From contig OY292279.1 in assembly GCA_958496175.1 (NCBI GenBank), positions 15,190,001 through 15,254,000 on the forward strand: a DNA stretch of 64,000 nucleotides, in the 5' to 3' direction. A program made the position numbers and the translations under genes. Positions 36,601 through 48,990 of this stretch are shown piece by piece. Every line of letters begins with the position of its first letter. Position 1 is the first letter of the stretch. The DNA is from Sisyra terminalis. Lineage: Eukaryota > Arthropoda > Insecta > Neuroptera > Sisyridae. The notes under the pieces are model-generated. The model ran no database searches and was not told the DNA's origin. It was given only the letters and a program-made list of their open reading frames with translations.

Positions 36601-37026
36601 TAAAAAAAAAAGAATGTGGCTTTTCCATACTCTAATTACTATTAGAAAAATGACTTTCAAAAATAACTTACTTAATAGTTTTGGACAAAAATTTTCACTT
36701 TAGCACTTATAGCACTTATAGTCACTTCTAGCACTTAAAGAGCAGACGAACTTCACGGCGCGACTAAAGCAATTTTGACGATTAAATTGATGGGCATAAT
36801 CAAAATTTACAAAAGAAGTCAATGAAATTAAACGCAGACAAAACAAATAAATGACGAGGTCATAATATGGTGGGGAATTTAAATCAGAAGGCATGATGTC
36901 GAAACCACTGCACTTGATTGTTGCAAAAGTTAATCGGTATGCATTACCGTTGCAAAAAAATATGATTTATTACTAACACGTTCACCAATTTTGCCAATGG
37001 AATAATAATTCAGTGCTATTTTCATA
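36601..37026. other. A+T-rich DNA ending in a plus-strand donor-like site
   Basis: ATAG|GTAAGTG at 37027 is a near-perfect plus-strand donor consensus. The sequence before it has stops in all frames over the last 80 bases, so any exon would be untranslated. Confidence 0.25.
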
Positions 37027-37041
37027 GGTAAGTGTGTCGGT

Positions 37042-37452
37042 TTATCTAAAAATCAAACTAGTACCAATCCAAAAAAGCAAGCAATTTTCAAATTTCCTAT
37101 AAGTCTGTCTGCAAGGAAAAACTGGCGATAGCAGCGACGCGTCGTGGGATTTTCTTCTTTCTTTTCGTGGTGGGATAGAAAAGAAAAACGTTGGGAGAGC
37201 ACGTCGTCTTACAGGAACTAGTGGAATTGAATGCGCCATAATCGACCCGACAGCTCTCATATCTATCCACATGTCCAATCGCGGCGTCGTTTGAGACATC
37301 AAAATTTGACTTGTACCGCCTTTCGTCACATGTGAGTACCCACGCTTGCGTCCAAACACCGCGTACCAATCGACATCATCATCATCAACATCATACAATA
37401 GTTTCAACACAAAAATATCCGAAAAAGAATCGACAAAGTGGAGCCAACTCAA
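37042..37452 (-). other. G+C-richer island with overlapping minus-strand frames, possible exon
   Basis: The longest frame (136 codons, no ATG at its start) overlaps a 90-codon frame in another phase. The first has an acidic run (DVDDDDVD) and later HVTKGGTSQILMSQTTPRLD. Within it the minus strand has CCT|GTAAGACG (near 37212), a fair donor. CpG dinucleotides are frequent from 37130 to 37380. No family is recognised and both frames run past plausible splice sites, so I leave this as a candidate exon or regulatory island. Confidence 0.3.
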
Positions 37453-38285
37453 AGAAAAAGGAGTCTTTAATATGATTAAAGGTCTTCAAAACCGATTAGA
37501 CGTCTGTATCATGGAAAATCACCCCAATTTAATGAAAAATCCCATCTAAAATTCAGCATCATCTTAAGTAAAATAATGTCACTTTCCTAATCTAACTATG
37601 GTGTTATAACAAATAAAAATTATAAAATTGAAATATTAACAAATCTCGATTATGTTTTTATATATGAACCGTTTATTTTGAAAGTGACCTAAATCCATTT
37701 CATGGAAAATCCATATGACAACTTTTGATTTGCTCTTAGATCAGATTATGTTGATATTTGTACTAAGTATTAAATTTTTACTAACTATTGATAAAATATT
37801 CGTTTTCGACACATTAGTAGTAACTTCTTTGATTGAGCAATTATGTATTTATGGATGCAGAAAACAGTAGCCATATGAACTATTCTTGAAATGGAATTGG
37901 GCCACTTTCAAAATAAGCGGCTCATAGATGGGCTTAAAAGCTTTCTTGTTATACTATTCTGATACAAATCTAAAATATACTCATGGAAAAAGTTAGAAGA
38001 ACGTTGAAAGAGTTATTATTCAGGAAAATCATATTTTATTTTCCAGTTTCATTTGGTTTTCATAAAATTTATTTCTAAAACTCAATATTAATTTAAAAAC
38101 AAATCTATTGATCCTTGGTTAAATACATATTACGTGATCTGATAAACTAAAAAAACAGATCTTTTGCTTAGCAACTGTAACTTTAATTGAAAACAATGAA
38201 ATAGATAATGAAATGATCTAAAGCTTATAAATTTCAAAATTTGTCGTTTTTCAAAAATCAAACGATAGTAGTAGACTAGAGAGTA
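37453..38285. other. A+T-rich noncoding DNA, nothing recognised
   Basis: No frame or transposon end seen. Confidence 0.4.
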
Positions 38286-39192
38286 TTAGGTGTACCAGAA
38301 AGTAATTTCGTATTTAAATATACAATTTAAACATAAAATTTTTATACAATTTTTTATTTTAAATCAATGACTTAATCAGCTTCATAAGAATCAACGTTTT
38401 GACATCTAGTGTGCAAATTTTTAGTGCCAAATAAATAAAAATCAATTGATTACTAAAGAAAATATCAAAAAATTACATTTTGAACCTCACTTTTGCTTTC
38501 AATTCTTTTACCACTTAATTAATATTGTAACGATAGGAACAATTAGAAATCCAATGTAATAACTTTCAACAATTATAGTGGGCACGACAATATCCCCCCC
38601 GTCTTAATTTTTTAGTTTTTTCCAGAGTACTTCTGCAATGGAGTCTTGTATTACCGTGTTACAGCACAGAGTTTTCTCTGTTGAAGTTTGAATTTTCTCT
38701 GTTTTCTCTCTTCGAATCTTGGGCTCTTTTGGTATTGAAACACTTTGGTATTTGGTTGATCGACCAAAATTAATTGGGATTATTAGACAACTATTCGACT
38801 TCTTGGCAAACATTTGGCACCATTTTCTCCCTTGACTTCTTATTAATAAAAATTTTTCTCGTTTTCCTTTAGTACCAGTTGTAGGATTGAAAATGCTCCT
38901 TATTAATTTTAAGCTTAAAAATCTAATTTGGCATTAATAAACAACTAATGTATTTAGATAACCAATAAACATGTTTTAGTTACAAATTTGCATTGCTACG
39001 TAGCAATAAAACTCGAAAAACATACATTTGAATAAAGATTTCGGTCTAAAAAATATTTTGTAATTTTTTATAAGATAATAAGTCTTTATTCATAAAATGT
39101 CTTTAGTACCACTTTGAAATAACTTATAAACAGAAAAATGGCAATTGAATGACTAAAAGCATAAAAACAAAATTACTTTCCACTACACCAAA
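38286..39192. mobile_element. Mariner-like MITE copy 2
   Basis: The ends TTAGGTGTACCAGAAAGTAA and (inverted) TTTGGTGTAGTGGAAAGTAA are flanked by TA at 38284-38285 and 39193-39194. It is collinear with 25568-26451: both share the segments around ttaccacttaatta, ttaccgtgtt and catttggcaccattttct. The minus frame at 38604-38813 is broken in copy 1 and shows no transposase motif. Confidence 0.72.
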
Positions 39193-39952
39193 TATCACTA
39201 ACTATCACAATCGAAAAACTACAACTACAGATGATAGATTTTTTATGATTACTTTGCTGTAAAATCCCACATTACATTCTTCTGAAGTTAAAAATTTGCC
39301 TGCCTCAAAAAGTTACGAAGATCACTATAACAGTAGAAAGATAAATCCAGGAGACTAAAAAAAAGCTCTCTTACCGAAAAGGAACCCTTTTTTAGTTTTC
39401 CATAAGCTATTGAGAATAGAAAACCAATTATAATAAGTTGCTGTGACATTAGTATTATTATGATTGGAGTCGTGTTTTGCGAACGATTCCTGATTTTGTT
39501 TTCACACAAACAATTGAATGTCTAAAAAAAGGAAATGCCTCAGAGAAAAATATACTCCATGAAACATTGTTAGATCTGTGGTTTGAACCTTACTCTTGTT
39601 AATTTAATCCCAAATGAGTATTTTTCGGGAACTTAGATATGTTAACTTAGAGCGATAACATAGTTTTATTGATTACAAATGCTAATGTAAATGTTTATCA
39701 TCAATTTAGTAATAGTATAGGGTAGTGGTTTTAAACCTTATAGAAGGTACTGATCCCTACAAGTTTCATATGTGCATTCATTAAAATCTTCTTAATTATT
39801 GGAAAAATAAAATATGTATTTTCAAATACAAAACTTTGATATATATCTATTTATATCTCATCTGGCAAAGCTTCTGGTATGCATTAAAATTAAAGAGTAC
39901 TATCAAGAGCTTTTGTTTCCCATTATAGTGGTTGTTTATATTTCCCATTATA
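39193..39952. other. A+T-rich noncoding DNA, nothing recognised
   Basis: No frame or repeat end seen. Confidence 0.4.
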
Positions 39953-40421
39953 GTGCCTGCCCAAAATGCATGCCTGCACGTGGAAGCGCTAGTTTTGGAA
40001 TATCTTAAGGAACTTGAATCAGGTCTAAATAAGATATCCTTTGTCATCAGAACAATATCTAATGGAAAGATATTACATCTAGGTCCTATCAAAATTGGGA
40101 TGTCTTCGAAATTAAAAACATTTAACTACATATTTTCATTAATATTCTATATCATACCTTAAAAGTATGTTTAAAATCTTAACTTCGTTATTGAAATTAG
40201 AAATTTTTAAGTAAACTTTATCAACGTAAACTCTATAAAACATGTCTGGAATAGGCAGAAAAGAAAGACAGTGTAAAGACGTCGAGCTTAAGATTGGAGA
40301 ACTATAGTATTCGTTTGAGATAGAATGGAATGTGATTCCAAAATGCTTCATTAATCATCTAATAAGAAGCATTCCCAGAAGAATTCAAACTATTAAAACA
40401 GTAAGAAAAAGCAACAATTAA
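39953..40421 (+). pseudogene. Tc1-like transposase relic, second lineage
   Basis: The last segment (40323-40421) reads EWNVIPKCFINHLIRSIPRR and ends in a stop, matching the Tc1 C-terminus (W..IP...I..L..SMPRR). About 350 bases upstream, AQNACLHVEALVLEYLKELE resembles the block around the second catalytic Asp (QDNAPCHxAxxVxxYL), with Asp changed to Gln-Asn context. In between the frame is shifted and the SPDLNPIE block is not readable. I could not find terminal inverted repeats. It differs from the 20.5 kb element in the shared block, so it is a separate family. Confidence 0.6.
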
Positions 40422-42660
40422 TTCTGAACTTAACTCCTGTAATAGAAGAATTTTATAACAATTGTACACTTGTAAATGTTTCTGATAGAATAAAAACGGT
40501 TTGTTGTCTTAAAATTTAAAAGTTAAAACTTGTGCTCTTAATAAATCAATATTTTACTCGAATGAAATTAAATAATAGATACAAGTTAATATTGTTAAAA
40601 AATATGGTAGAAACCTAACATATGAATATTGTAATTGAAAATACTATCTTCATTCCTTGTTTTGTTGAACAAATAACTCTTAATAAAAAAGATACTTAAG
40701 AAAATTGAAAACTATTTCTTCCTTCACTTCATTATTTTCACTCAATTTGTTCTAACAACGTTTCAAGGATATAAAACGAATACCACTTTCAATCCTTCGT
40801 TTATAATACATACAACGACTAGCAACAAAAAGGAAAACTCTAATATTAGAACTGAACATATTCTCTTTAGTACATCATCTTATCAACTTTTCCCATTTTC
40901 ATCGTTTCCTTCATATCTTTGTTTACCATCAGGAATAAATAATATTATTTATACATATATTCTTGCACCCGACTTCTACACTAACAAAATAAGCAAATTG
41001 TATCAAAGCTGATGTTTATCAAAGAGTTTTTGTGTTATTTTAATTGCAGTAAAGTTTGCACGATTGAGTGATTGCCAAAAACAAGCTTAATTCATTTAAT
41101 TTAATTTAATTTAATCAAATCAAAAGCTTTTTGGTGAAAATTCTGGAAAATTTCTCTTTAAATATATTCTCTGTACAAACTAGGAGCTTTAATTCAACTT
41201 CAATCCATTAGACAATTACTAAACCAAATTAAAAAAGCTCATTTTGTAATCGAAGCTTTAAACATTCATACATAACGACATGGTTGACGACATAGTGACC
41301 ATGATTGTTCCTCTATACACTAGTGAGTTTTGGTTTGAATCCCGTAATTGAAGAAAATTGTTATTTTAAAAATTTGCGCAAATTGAACTTAAAAAGGAAT
41401 TAAAGACCACTGCAGTTATCAACCACGAAAAAATCTTGGAAAAATTCCCCGAATATCACAGACTAAGACATAAAAATTATCCTAATGCATTATTCAACTG
41501 AGATATCTGGATAAGTGTAAACTTTAACGGTGTTTGTACTTTAACAATACCATACCATAATGAATGAAGAAATGGAGGAGCACCTAATATCTTCGAGTCA
41601 TGATTTAAGCGAATGTTATAAGGTCGCTTGGCACCAATTTTTAACTATATACTAAGACGATATCAAAAATAAGATATTCATTGATATAGAATGTTTCATG
41701 AAAACATAGCTAAAGGAGAACAGAAGGACCACGGATTTTAAAACCACAAAAATCAAGTGTCAATTTTTTTAATCTATGATTGATGTATTATATTATCTAT
41801 GGTTCGATACATATAACACAATACGTAGCTATTATGCCAACCTTTATTATACTTTTTTGTTGATTATAAGACTTACAAAAGGAAAATTTTGCTTTATTCA
41901 AAACTATGCCTATTGATATAAGCCCATATAAGCAAAGCTTTTCATTGATTGTATTGATATTTTATGGGCTTAAAAAATTGATAAGAACTCGCCAAGTTTT
42001 GTAGTTTAAATATTTTTTCTCAAAAATTGATAAAATAATTTACAAATCTCACCTCCAGCCCTAGTTAATATCTTGCATTCATGGTTGATCATAAATTTAA
42101 GATATGCAGTTTTCATTGTTTTCTCTGATCTTTAGCCTTTAATATTTCTTCAATTTACAAGAAAATTTTAATTGCTATTTTATCAGAAAATTTGTTAAAT
42201 GGCATTGGTTCAACTAAAGTTAATTTAACACAGATTAGTTAACAACCTTGGCTTCCTGAGGCCAAGAATATAGAAGAAAATGTTGACTATAGGTTTAGGA
42301 GAATTGCCTATTATTTGTGTGATTTCTAACAAAAGTTAAAATATTTTTTGTATGAATTTATTTTAACAAGCAAACAATAACCATTAAGACTTTAAAAAAA
42401 CAATGATTAATGTATACTCACAATCAAAAGTATCCGTGACATCAAATACAAAATTCCTTATCAATTTTTTTTTTCAATAGGCACTTATAAGTTCAAAACA
42501 CTCCGACCAAACTACGTTTAAATTTGAAACGGAAAAAAATTAAATTTAATCACAAGACGGTTAATCGTTTTTTTTTGTTGATAATCTTTTAAAATCCACT
42601 TTGTTCAACATCAGGACGAATAGGATGCCAGATTGGAAAAAGCGTGTTGTAACATCACAC
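40422..42660. other. A+T-rich noncoding DNA
   Basis: A TTTAA microsatellite at about 41095-41115. Near 41332 GGTTTGAATCCC resembles a pol III B box with no convincing A box before it, so a decayed SINE is possible. Nothing else. Confidence 0.35.
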
Positions 42661-42742
42661 ATCATCATCATCAACAACAATGAATGATGTTTTGCCTTCT
42701 CGAAACATAATTATTGGAGCCCATCGGCCGTCATGGTCCAAT
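42661..42742 (+). CDS. Candidate first coding exon (low confidence)
   Basis: An (ATC)n microsatellite and CAACAACA precede an ATG at 42680 that opens 21 codons (MNDVLPSRNIIIGAHRPSWS plus N), ending in phase 0 at AAT|GTGAGT, a good donor. The patch 42600-42750 is richer in G+C than its flanks. No TATA box, no homology and no downstream exon were found, so this may be chance. Confidence 0.2.
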
Positions 42743-43554
42743 GTGAGTATCACAAGTTTTCAAAAATCCAATGACACCAGCCAATCAAAAACGAAAGTAA
42801 AAATTTATAGTTTCCATAAAAATAAAAAAAAAAACGTATAATAAAAATGAAGACGAAGAAAAATAACAGAAATTTCTATGTAGATAAACAAAATAATGTG
42901 TTTTTCTTTCCATATAATGAAAGTCGTCAAACTTTTAACTTCTTTCCAAATGTGAGGCTCAAAATGTTGATTAAATGTATTCAGCGTCTTGTGTATGAGA
43001 AGATTTCATTTAACAAATGTATTTTCCTTGAAAAAATCGTTAAATAAATCGAGAAAAAACATCGTGAAGTGAATTTAAATGCAAATAAATGTCAAAATAT
43101 AGCGACCATTTGTAAAAAAAATTTACATAAAAATACAACGGGATTATAATGCTCAAAATTTATCAACCCCAAATCCTTTAAAATAAAAGCTCTATGTACA
43201 ATAGAATGCAAATATTATACTGTAGCACTTGAAAGTGCACTTGATTTTATTCAAGCCCTTACATAAAAGCACGTATAAAACTTTAGATTTCCCTATTTTT
43301 TAACGAAATTGTACTAAAACTTAAAAACATTGAATAAAATAATACTTGTTTCTTGTGAAAGCCTCATTTTGAAATTAAAAATTTTATTACTTCCTCTATA
43401 TTTTCTTTCAAATGTTGTCAAAATAAAATATGACAATTTTCATAATTTTTTTTTTTAATAAATTTTCGGAACTTTTATAAAAGTGAAACAATTACATGAG
43501 TGTGAATGAAGTTTTATCTCAAACTTCACTATTATATTTTGAATTAATATGTCC
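42743..43554. other. A+T-rich noncoding DNA, nothing recognised
   Basis: The frame at 42847-43047 is A+T-biased and unsupported. Confidence 0.4.
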
Positions 43555-43690
43555 GGCCAGTGGCACAAAACTCTATAGCTGGTTAGAGCTTAAATTATTT
43601 TCTTGGTGGACCTCCGGTTGAATAACCCTTATGAGAAAAAATAATAGTCCGAAATGTGACCATTAAATAAAAAAAAAACATTATACACAA
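43555..43690 (+). repeat. Possible tRNA-derived SINE remnant
   Basis: TAGCTGGTTAGAGC (near 43575-43588) resembles a tRNA-type A box lacking a few bases. GGTTGAATAACCC (near 43616) resembles a B box at roughly tRNA spacing, and an A-rich tail follows at 43665-43680. No target duplication is evident. Confidence 0.3.
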
Positions 43691-44236
43691 TCTCTATTCA
43701 CAAAAAATGAAAGAATTAAAATTATATGTAATTATTTTTTTGCCAAAGCTCTCAACTGACGTTACGGTAATGGTCATCATTCTAAAAACTAAAGATTTTA
43801 GTTTCAAAATTTACAGCATACCCCAGAAATTTGAATTACAGAATTGCAGGTAATATACCTAAGAACTGAAGACTTATAAAGTAAATTTACACAAGAAAAG
43901 TTGTCAAGAATTTAAGTTTCATAAAATAAACACCAAAATATTTTTTTAATTATATACTCATTGCAAAATCTTCTTTATAAAGACTCATAGTATACGAGAA
44001 ATTGCAAAGTACCTTCGTTAAAAATTAAAATTTAAACTATTTAATATTTGGTAAATTTTTAGTTAAAAATATAATATTACCATAAATTAAATTTACTCTT
44101 CAAGCTTTTGATAATATTGAGTACTCTACCGATTTGTATTGCAAAAAAGAAAGCATCGAAAGTTTTTCAAAAGAATATAACGAGTATATTTACAAATATA
44201 AAGATAGACCATACATCTAGTATTTAAACTATTTAA
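43691..44236. other. A+T-rich noncoding DNA, nothing recognised
   Basis: No frame or repeat end seen. Confidence 0.4.
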
Positions 44237-44464
44237 CACCGTTATTTTTACATCTAGATAGTGGCATTTACCTTCCAGATTAATTTTGTACGTCCAAAGA
44301 TATCTTAAAAGCTCATCGATGGTTTCCCAAAGATAAAAATATATCAGTTAGATAAATCATAGATTTGGATTACTATTATTAGCTGAAAAATACATTTTTT
44401 TTATCCATTGGATAAAATTTTATCTAGAAGATAAAAGTTATAATCAAAATGTTAAAATACTGGC
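44237..44464. mobile_element. MITE family D copy 3, diverged
   Basis: Shares TCAGTTAGATAAATCA, ATTATTAGCTGAAAAATA and GGATAAAATTTTATCT with the other copies in the same order. Termini are eroded (caccgttattttt ... aaaatactgg). Confidence 0.5.
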
Positions 44465-47400
44465 TTTATGTGGAGTAATCCGTAAGAGATAGTGTCATGT
44501 AAATTATATAGTTAATTTTTTGCAAACGCTTGTTTTCATAGAAGTAACTAAAATCTAGTTATTTATTTACTCAATTTTTTGGTCTATTGAACACAAGACT
44601 TAATATAAGGTAATTTATTAATAAATTTTAGACCTAAAACAAACAGATTGATATAATACAAATACTAGTTGAATATATTATTCATACATTTGAATCTCTA
44701 TTTTTATGATATCTAAGGAACAAAAATATTTTTAATATTCTCTTTTCCTGAGAAAATAATCTCAGAAAATTTGTGTCAAAAAGAAAATTTACTATTCTAA
44801 GAAACAGAAAAAGAAGTATCAAAAAAGTTTAAGAATTTAGTGATGAATAAAATCACCAAATGCCGGAGAAGATTGAAAATTTAATCTTTAGAAGAATACC
44901 AAGAAATGAAGGATTGTACATCGAAGTTGCCATAAAAAATTGAAATGATAAGTTAATTTTTTTGCACAAAAATCTAGATTTTATAGTATTCAATAAATTG
45001 TACCATTAATTGTTCCAAGAAGATCAATTATGACATAATAAAGAAAAGTTTAGTGATGTGTATGTAGTAGGTATGTATTCTTTTGGTTCTTAAATGGCAA
45101 CTTGTGAAAGCTAGTGAAAAAATCTGAGCTAAATATTTATTCCTTGCTATACTCACTTGCAAATCGAATCATTTTGATTATGAAAGGTAAACTAAAATTT
45201 AAACATTAGAATGTTGAACGAAAAAAAAAATATCAACTACTAATGTAATGAAGAGCTTTAATGGAGCTACTTTGGACACATTTTAAAGGAAGACTAGGTG
45301 ATATTGAATATCATAAAGGAAAAATAGAAGAAGTCAAATGCAAAAGGAATACATTAGAAAATCACGCCAAATGAAAATAGGATTAAATTAACCATAGAGA
45401 GGAATTTTCTTATTTAGATTATAAGGGCAAAATTAGAACTTTGTTTTTAAAATAACAGTAGAAAAAAAGAGTTTTCCGAATAAACATATTGAAAAGTACT
45501 AAAAAAATTCAAATTTTAATTGATTTTATCAGGATTGAGTTCAAAATGGACACAGTTTCCATAGCCCAACTCTGACTTCGTATCTTATTATTAATCAGTC
45601 CAATGGAAGAACCAGTAGCAATAGGGGAAAGCTTTTTTCAAATATAACATAAGTAAGTAGTCCTTATTTTTCAATAAAACCCATAAAAAAAATTAGTTGT
45701 TTTTTTTTTAAGTTTTTAGTCCGAATCAGAATCTTAAAATCACACAAAACATAAACTTCACCTTAGTGATTGCAACAATATGTGTAAACAAAAGGGTAAA
45801 ATAAAAAGTTCTTAAAAAAATTGCATTAACAAGTAAAACAATATGAAAAATACCGTTAAACCTTTGCCAAATTATTAAATTTAATTTGAGCAAAGAAAAT
45901 AATCACTTAATGATTCGTTTGTCAAATATTGAAGTAATTAACGATAAATCATCATAATCAATAAACTTTTCATGACCAATTAAGAATAATGTAAACTTTT
46001 AGCTTATTCTTTCCGATCGAAATTTAATAAACGAAACAAATTGAAGGTAACTTAAACCATACATAATTAAAGAAAAATACCAATACAAATTTTACATTTT
46101 GTGGTCTCATTTAGTGGAATGTTATTTCGTTATTTCTAACAGTAGAACTATGAAAAAATAGAAAAATATTTCGTAAGCTTATGTAAGCTCATTTATTAAA
46201 AAAAAAGCTACAATACAAAATTGCATTTTATATTATGCAGAATGCATATGGTACATTCCAAATGAAACATGTGGAGTATTCAAACTATTGATTGTAAAGT
46301 CATAAAATATAACTGGTTCGCATATTAGATACAGTGGAGAGTTAAGGGGAACAGTATAAAATAGATTTTGTATTTGAAATTTAAATACTGACCTTTTATG
46401 AATCAACGATATAAGTTCTCGAAAATTGAATTGTTTTATCCCCGCAGACTTTATTATCAATTATAGACTAAATGAACCAAAAATCTCATTAAACTTTAAA
46501 GGGTTTAATTTAAACCTTAAATAATCCCTTAACCAGTTTTAAGATGAAATAGGTAGGCATAATTGAATACAATGATGATTTGAAGGTAATTCAATTATTT
46601 CCAGGGCTTATAGATAAATATAATGAAGTTATCAAATATTAATTTAATATCTATATTATTAATGCACTAAAACCTTTAATTTTATGATAAAATGACACGA
46701 TTTGTAATTGGACCAAAATAGGGTAAAGTTGTAAGTCACATACAAACATCCGAAAGAATTTTTGTGAAATCCATTTATAAAATACATTTTTTCTGTAGCT
46801 TTTTTGGATACCTACTAAAATTCAAATGAATTCATGCAGAAAAACTCTCTATTCATTGCAGTAATAAAACCCTTTTAACATATCTATAAAACCCTAAAGC
46901 TTTCTCTTCTAACCAGCAAAAAAAAATTAGAAAGTTGTTAGCATAAATTTGAATTTCACATGACACTTAAAAAAAAGTTCACTTTTTGGTAATTTTAACG
47001 AAATGCCATAAATATAACATTATGATCCTTTTTAAGGAATAACCATCCCTTCCATTTTCACATGTATCCATATTCATTTTAACAAAATGTGTCCCATGAC
47101 AGGGGCAAAAAAAAGTTACCTAGCTCGACTAAAAACTCATACCTTCCACCCAAATGGTGATCCTTGTTTGTTCTATATCAATATTGGCATGTTTTCTCGC
47201 TATCTCTTTTTAGTACATTAACAAGGATTCAAGAATACGACATATCCTTTTTACAGATGCCTCTCAGGGTAGATTTGATGGTTGTTCCTAGGAGAGGGAT
47301 GTTTTAGTAGTACTAAAAAACCCCCACCATCATATACTACCTGCAGGACCTCGCCCCATGCGCCATCTTGTCGTTCCAGGCAAATTCCTTTCACTGACAG

Positions 47401-48537
47401 CATCCGAACGGATCAAACAAGGATAACACACTCACATATGAAACATTCATGCGATCCGAAATATTCGTTCCCACATATCATTTGAATAATATCTAACCAA
47501 GAATTAGGTAAATGCTTCGTCGTGGTTTGCTAATTTTGTGGTTCCCGTGTGGCATATTTAAAACACGTTGTCAAGATTTTAGGCCACTAAATATATGGGT
47601 GATATCATATTATTAAACCTAAATAACCCCGGATTATCTCATTGATATTTACATTTTCATTGACCAAGATTTTCTTTAGTAATTACCGCAGTTATATCAA
47701 ACGATTTGAATAAAATTTTCAATTATAAACAATCAAAAATTTTGAGATATAATTGAATAAATGTATCTTCATCAATGATTATTTATTAGTATTTTGATAA
47801 ATCGAGCTTTTTTTAAAAAAATATAGTTCAACAGTTTATATATTATAATTATATATATATTATGCAGTTCTTACAATATTTCGGGCAATTATACTTGGAA
47901 AAACTCAAAAAAAAACTGTTATTTCTAGAAAATATGGATCAAAACTTAACAAATAATTTTTGGATGGCACAATAAGTGTAAAACTTCCCATTTGGGGAAA
48001 TATTAGGAGTTCATTTTTGGCAAAATTCAATACTTTGATATATTCCAATAGATAATTTGCATCACTACAACTGCTACTATTGTGGAACTATAAATTATGT
48101 AATCATAAAAAAGAAAAGTTATTCTTCAGTGAATTATAGTATCTAATGTAGTATTTCTTAAAGGGGGTTCCATGAAAAAAAATTGGGGTTACACAAGTTG
48201 TTGTATGATGTTAAAGTATTCGTGAGATAAACTACATTATTTTCATAAAAATACATCAAACTATTAATGTAAGGCATTTCTTGTACATTTATTTTAGAAT
48301 TGACAAATTCACAGTCATTTTCTTGCCAGAGGTAGTATTATTTGCCTGTTGTCTATAAGAGCTTTAAGTATGGCATGGGCTTCATGATCCGCAAAAGCTT
48401 TCGTAAAGATTTCGCCCGAAAAAAAGTATGGGGAACTTGAATGTAATGACTAATATTTCTTTTGACATAAATTTAATAAGTACAAAGCTTTATCGTAATT
48501 GTCAGCCAAAAGAACGTTAACATATAAACTGTATGTA
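44465..48537. other. A+T-rich DNA with one island at 47.24-47.49 kb
   Basis: 47240-47490 is less A+T-rich, C-rich on plus, with a 67-codon frame (47282-47485) that has no homology or splice support. The rest shows no frames or transposon ends. Confidence 0.35.
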
Positions 48538-48615
48538 ACCATATGTATAATACATATGGTATCATTACTGTATAGTAACTACTGTAGTAACTGTATAGTA
48601 CTTACTGTATACGTT
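48538..48615. repeat. Perfect palindrome plus short reiterated motif
   Basis: 48538-48560 is a perfect inverted repeat with 11-base arms (ACCATATGTAT) and a one-base centre. It is followed by reiterated CTGTATAGTAACT-like words to 48615. Confidence 0.6.
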
Positions 48616-48774
48616 AAATTCTTGTATACAGTGTAAACATAAAATTAAATTTTTTTCGCTAACTTTGAACACTTATACTGATAATACAATATATAAAATA
48701 TATTGAGGTTTTATTTTTTGTAGTACAATTAACAAAGTAAAGTATAAACATAAATTTGAACAAAAGCTTAAACA

Positions 48775-48990
48775 AATTAATTACTGACGTATTGCCCAGA
48801 CACATATTTTGATGACTCATCCCATACCATTTATGGAGCGATCCAATACTACTGATAACCACTGAAATAGATTACTTGGCAATCAAAATACGTATCTGGG
48901 CAGTACGTTAGTAATTCATTTGTTTGAACTTTTGTTCAAATTTTGTTTATAGTTTATTTTTGTAAATAAGACCACAATATATTTTGTATA
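48775..48990. repeat. Dispersed repeat family C copy 3, with inverted left arm
   Basis: The right part (48839-48990) matches the other copies. Stem I CCA/TGG, stem II GATTAC/GCAATC, AAA and ATACGTAT lie at 48859-48899, but the core is CTGAAAT. The left part (48782-48805) is the inverse of 48881-48906, so this copy preserves a palindromic layout like families A and B. Confidence 0.6.

Noticed and set aside
41270..41350. Possible tRNA-like segment ending in GGTTTGAATCCC
   Set aside because: No acceptor stem, no clear A box and no cloverleaf; at most a decayed SINE.
43628..43662. CTTATGAG...TCCGAAATGTGACC, a weak hammerhead-like match next to the SINE-like segment
   Set aside because: Core has CTTATGA and stem II barely pairs; could be a fourth, decayed family but the support is too thin.
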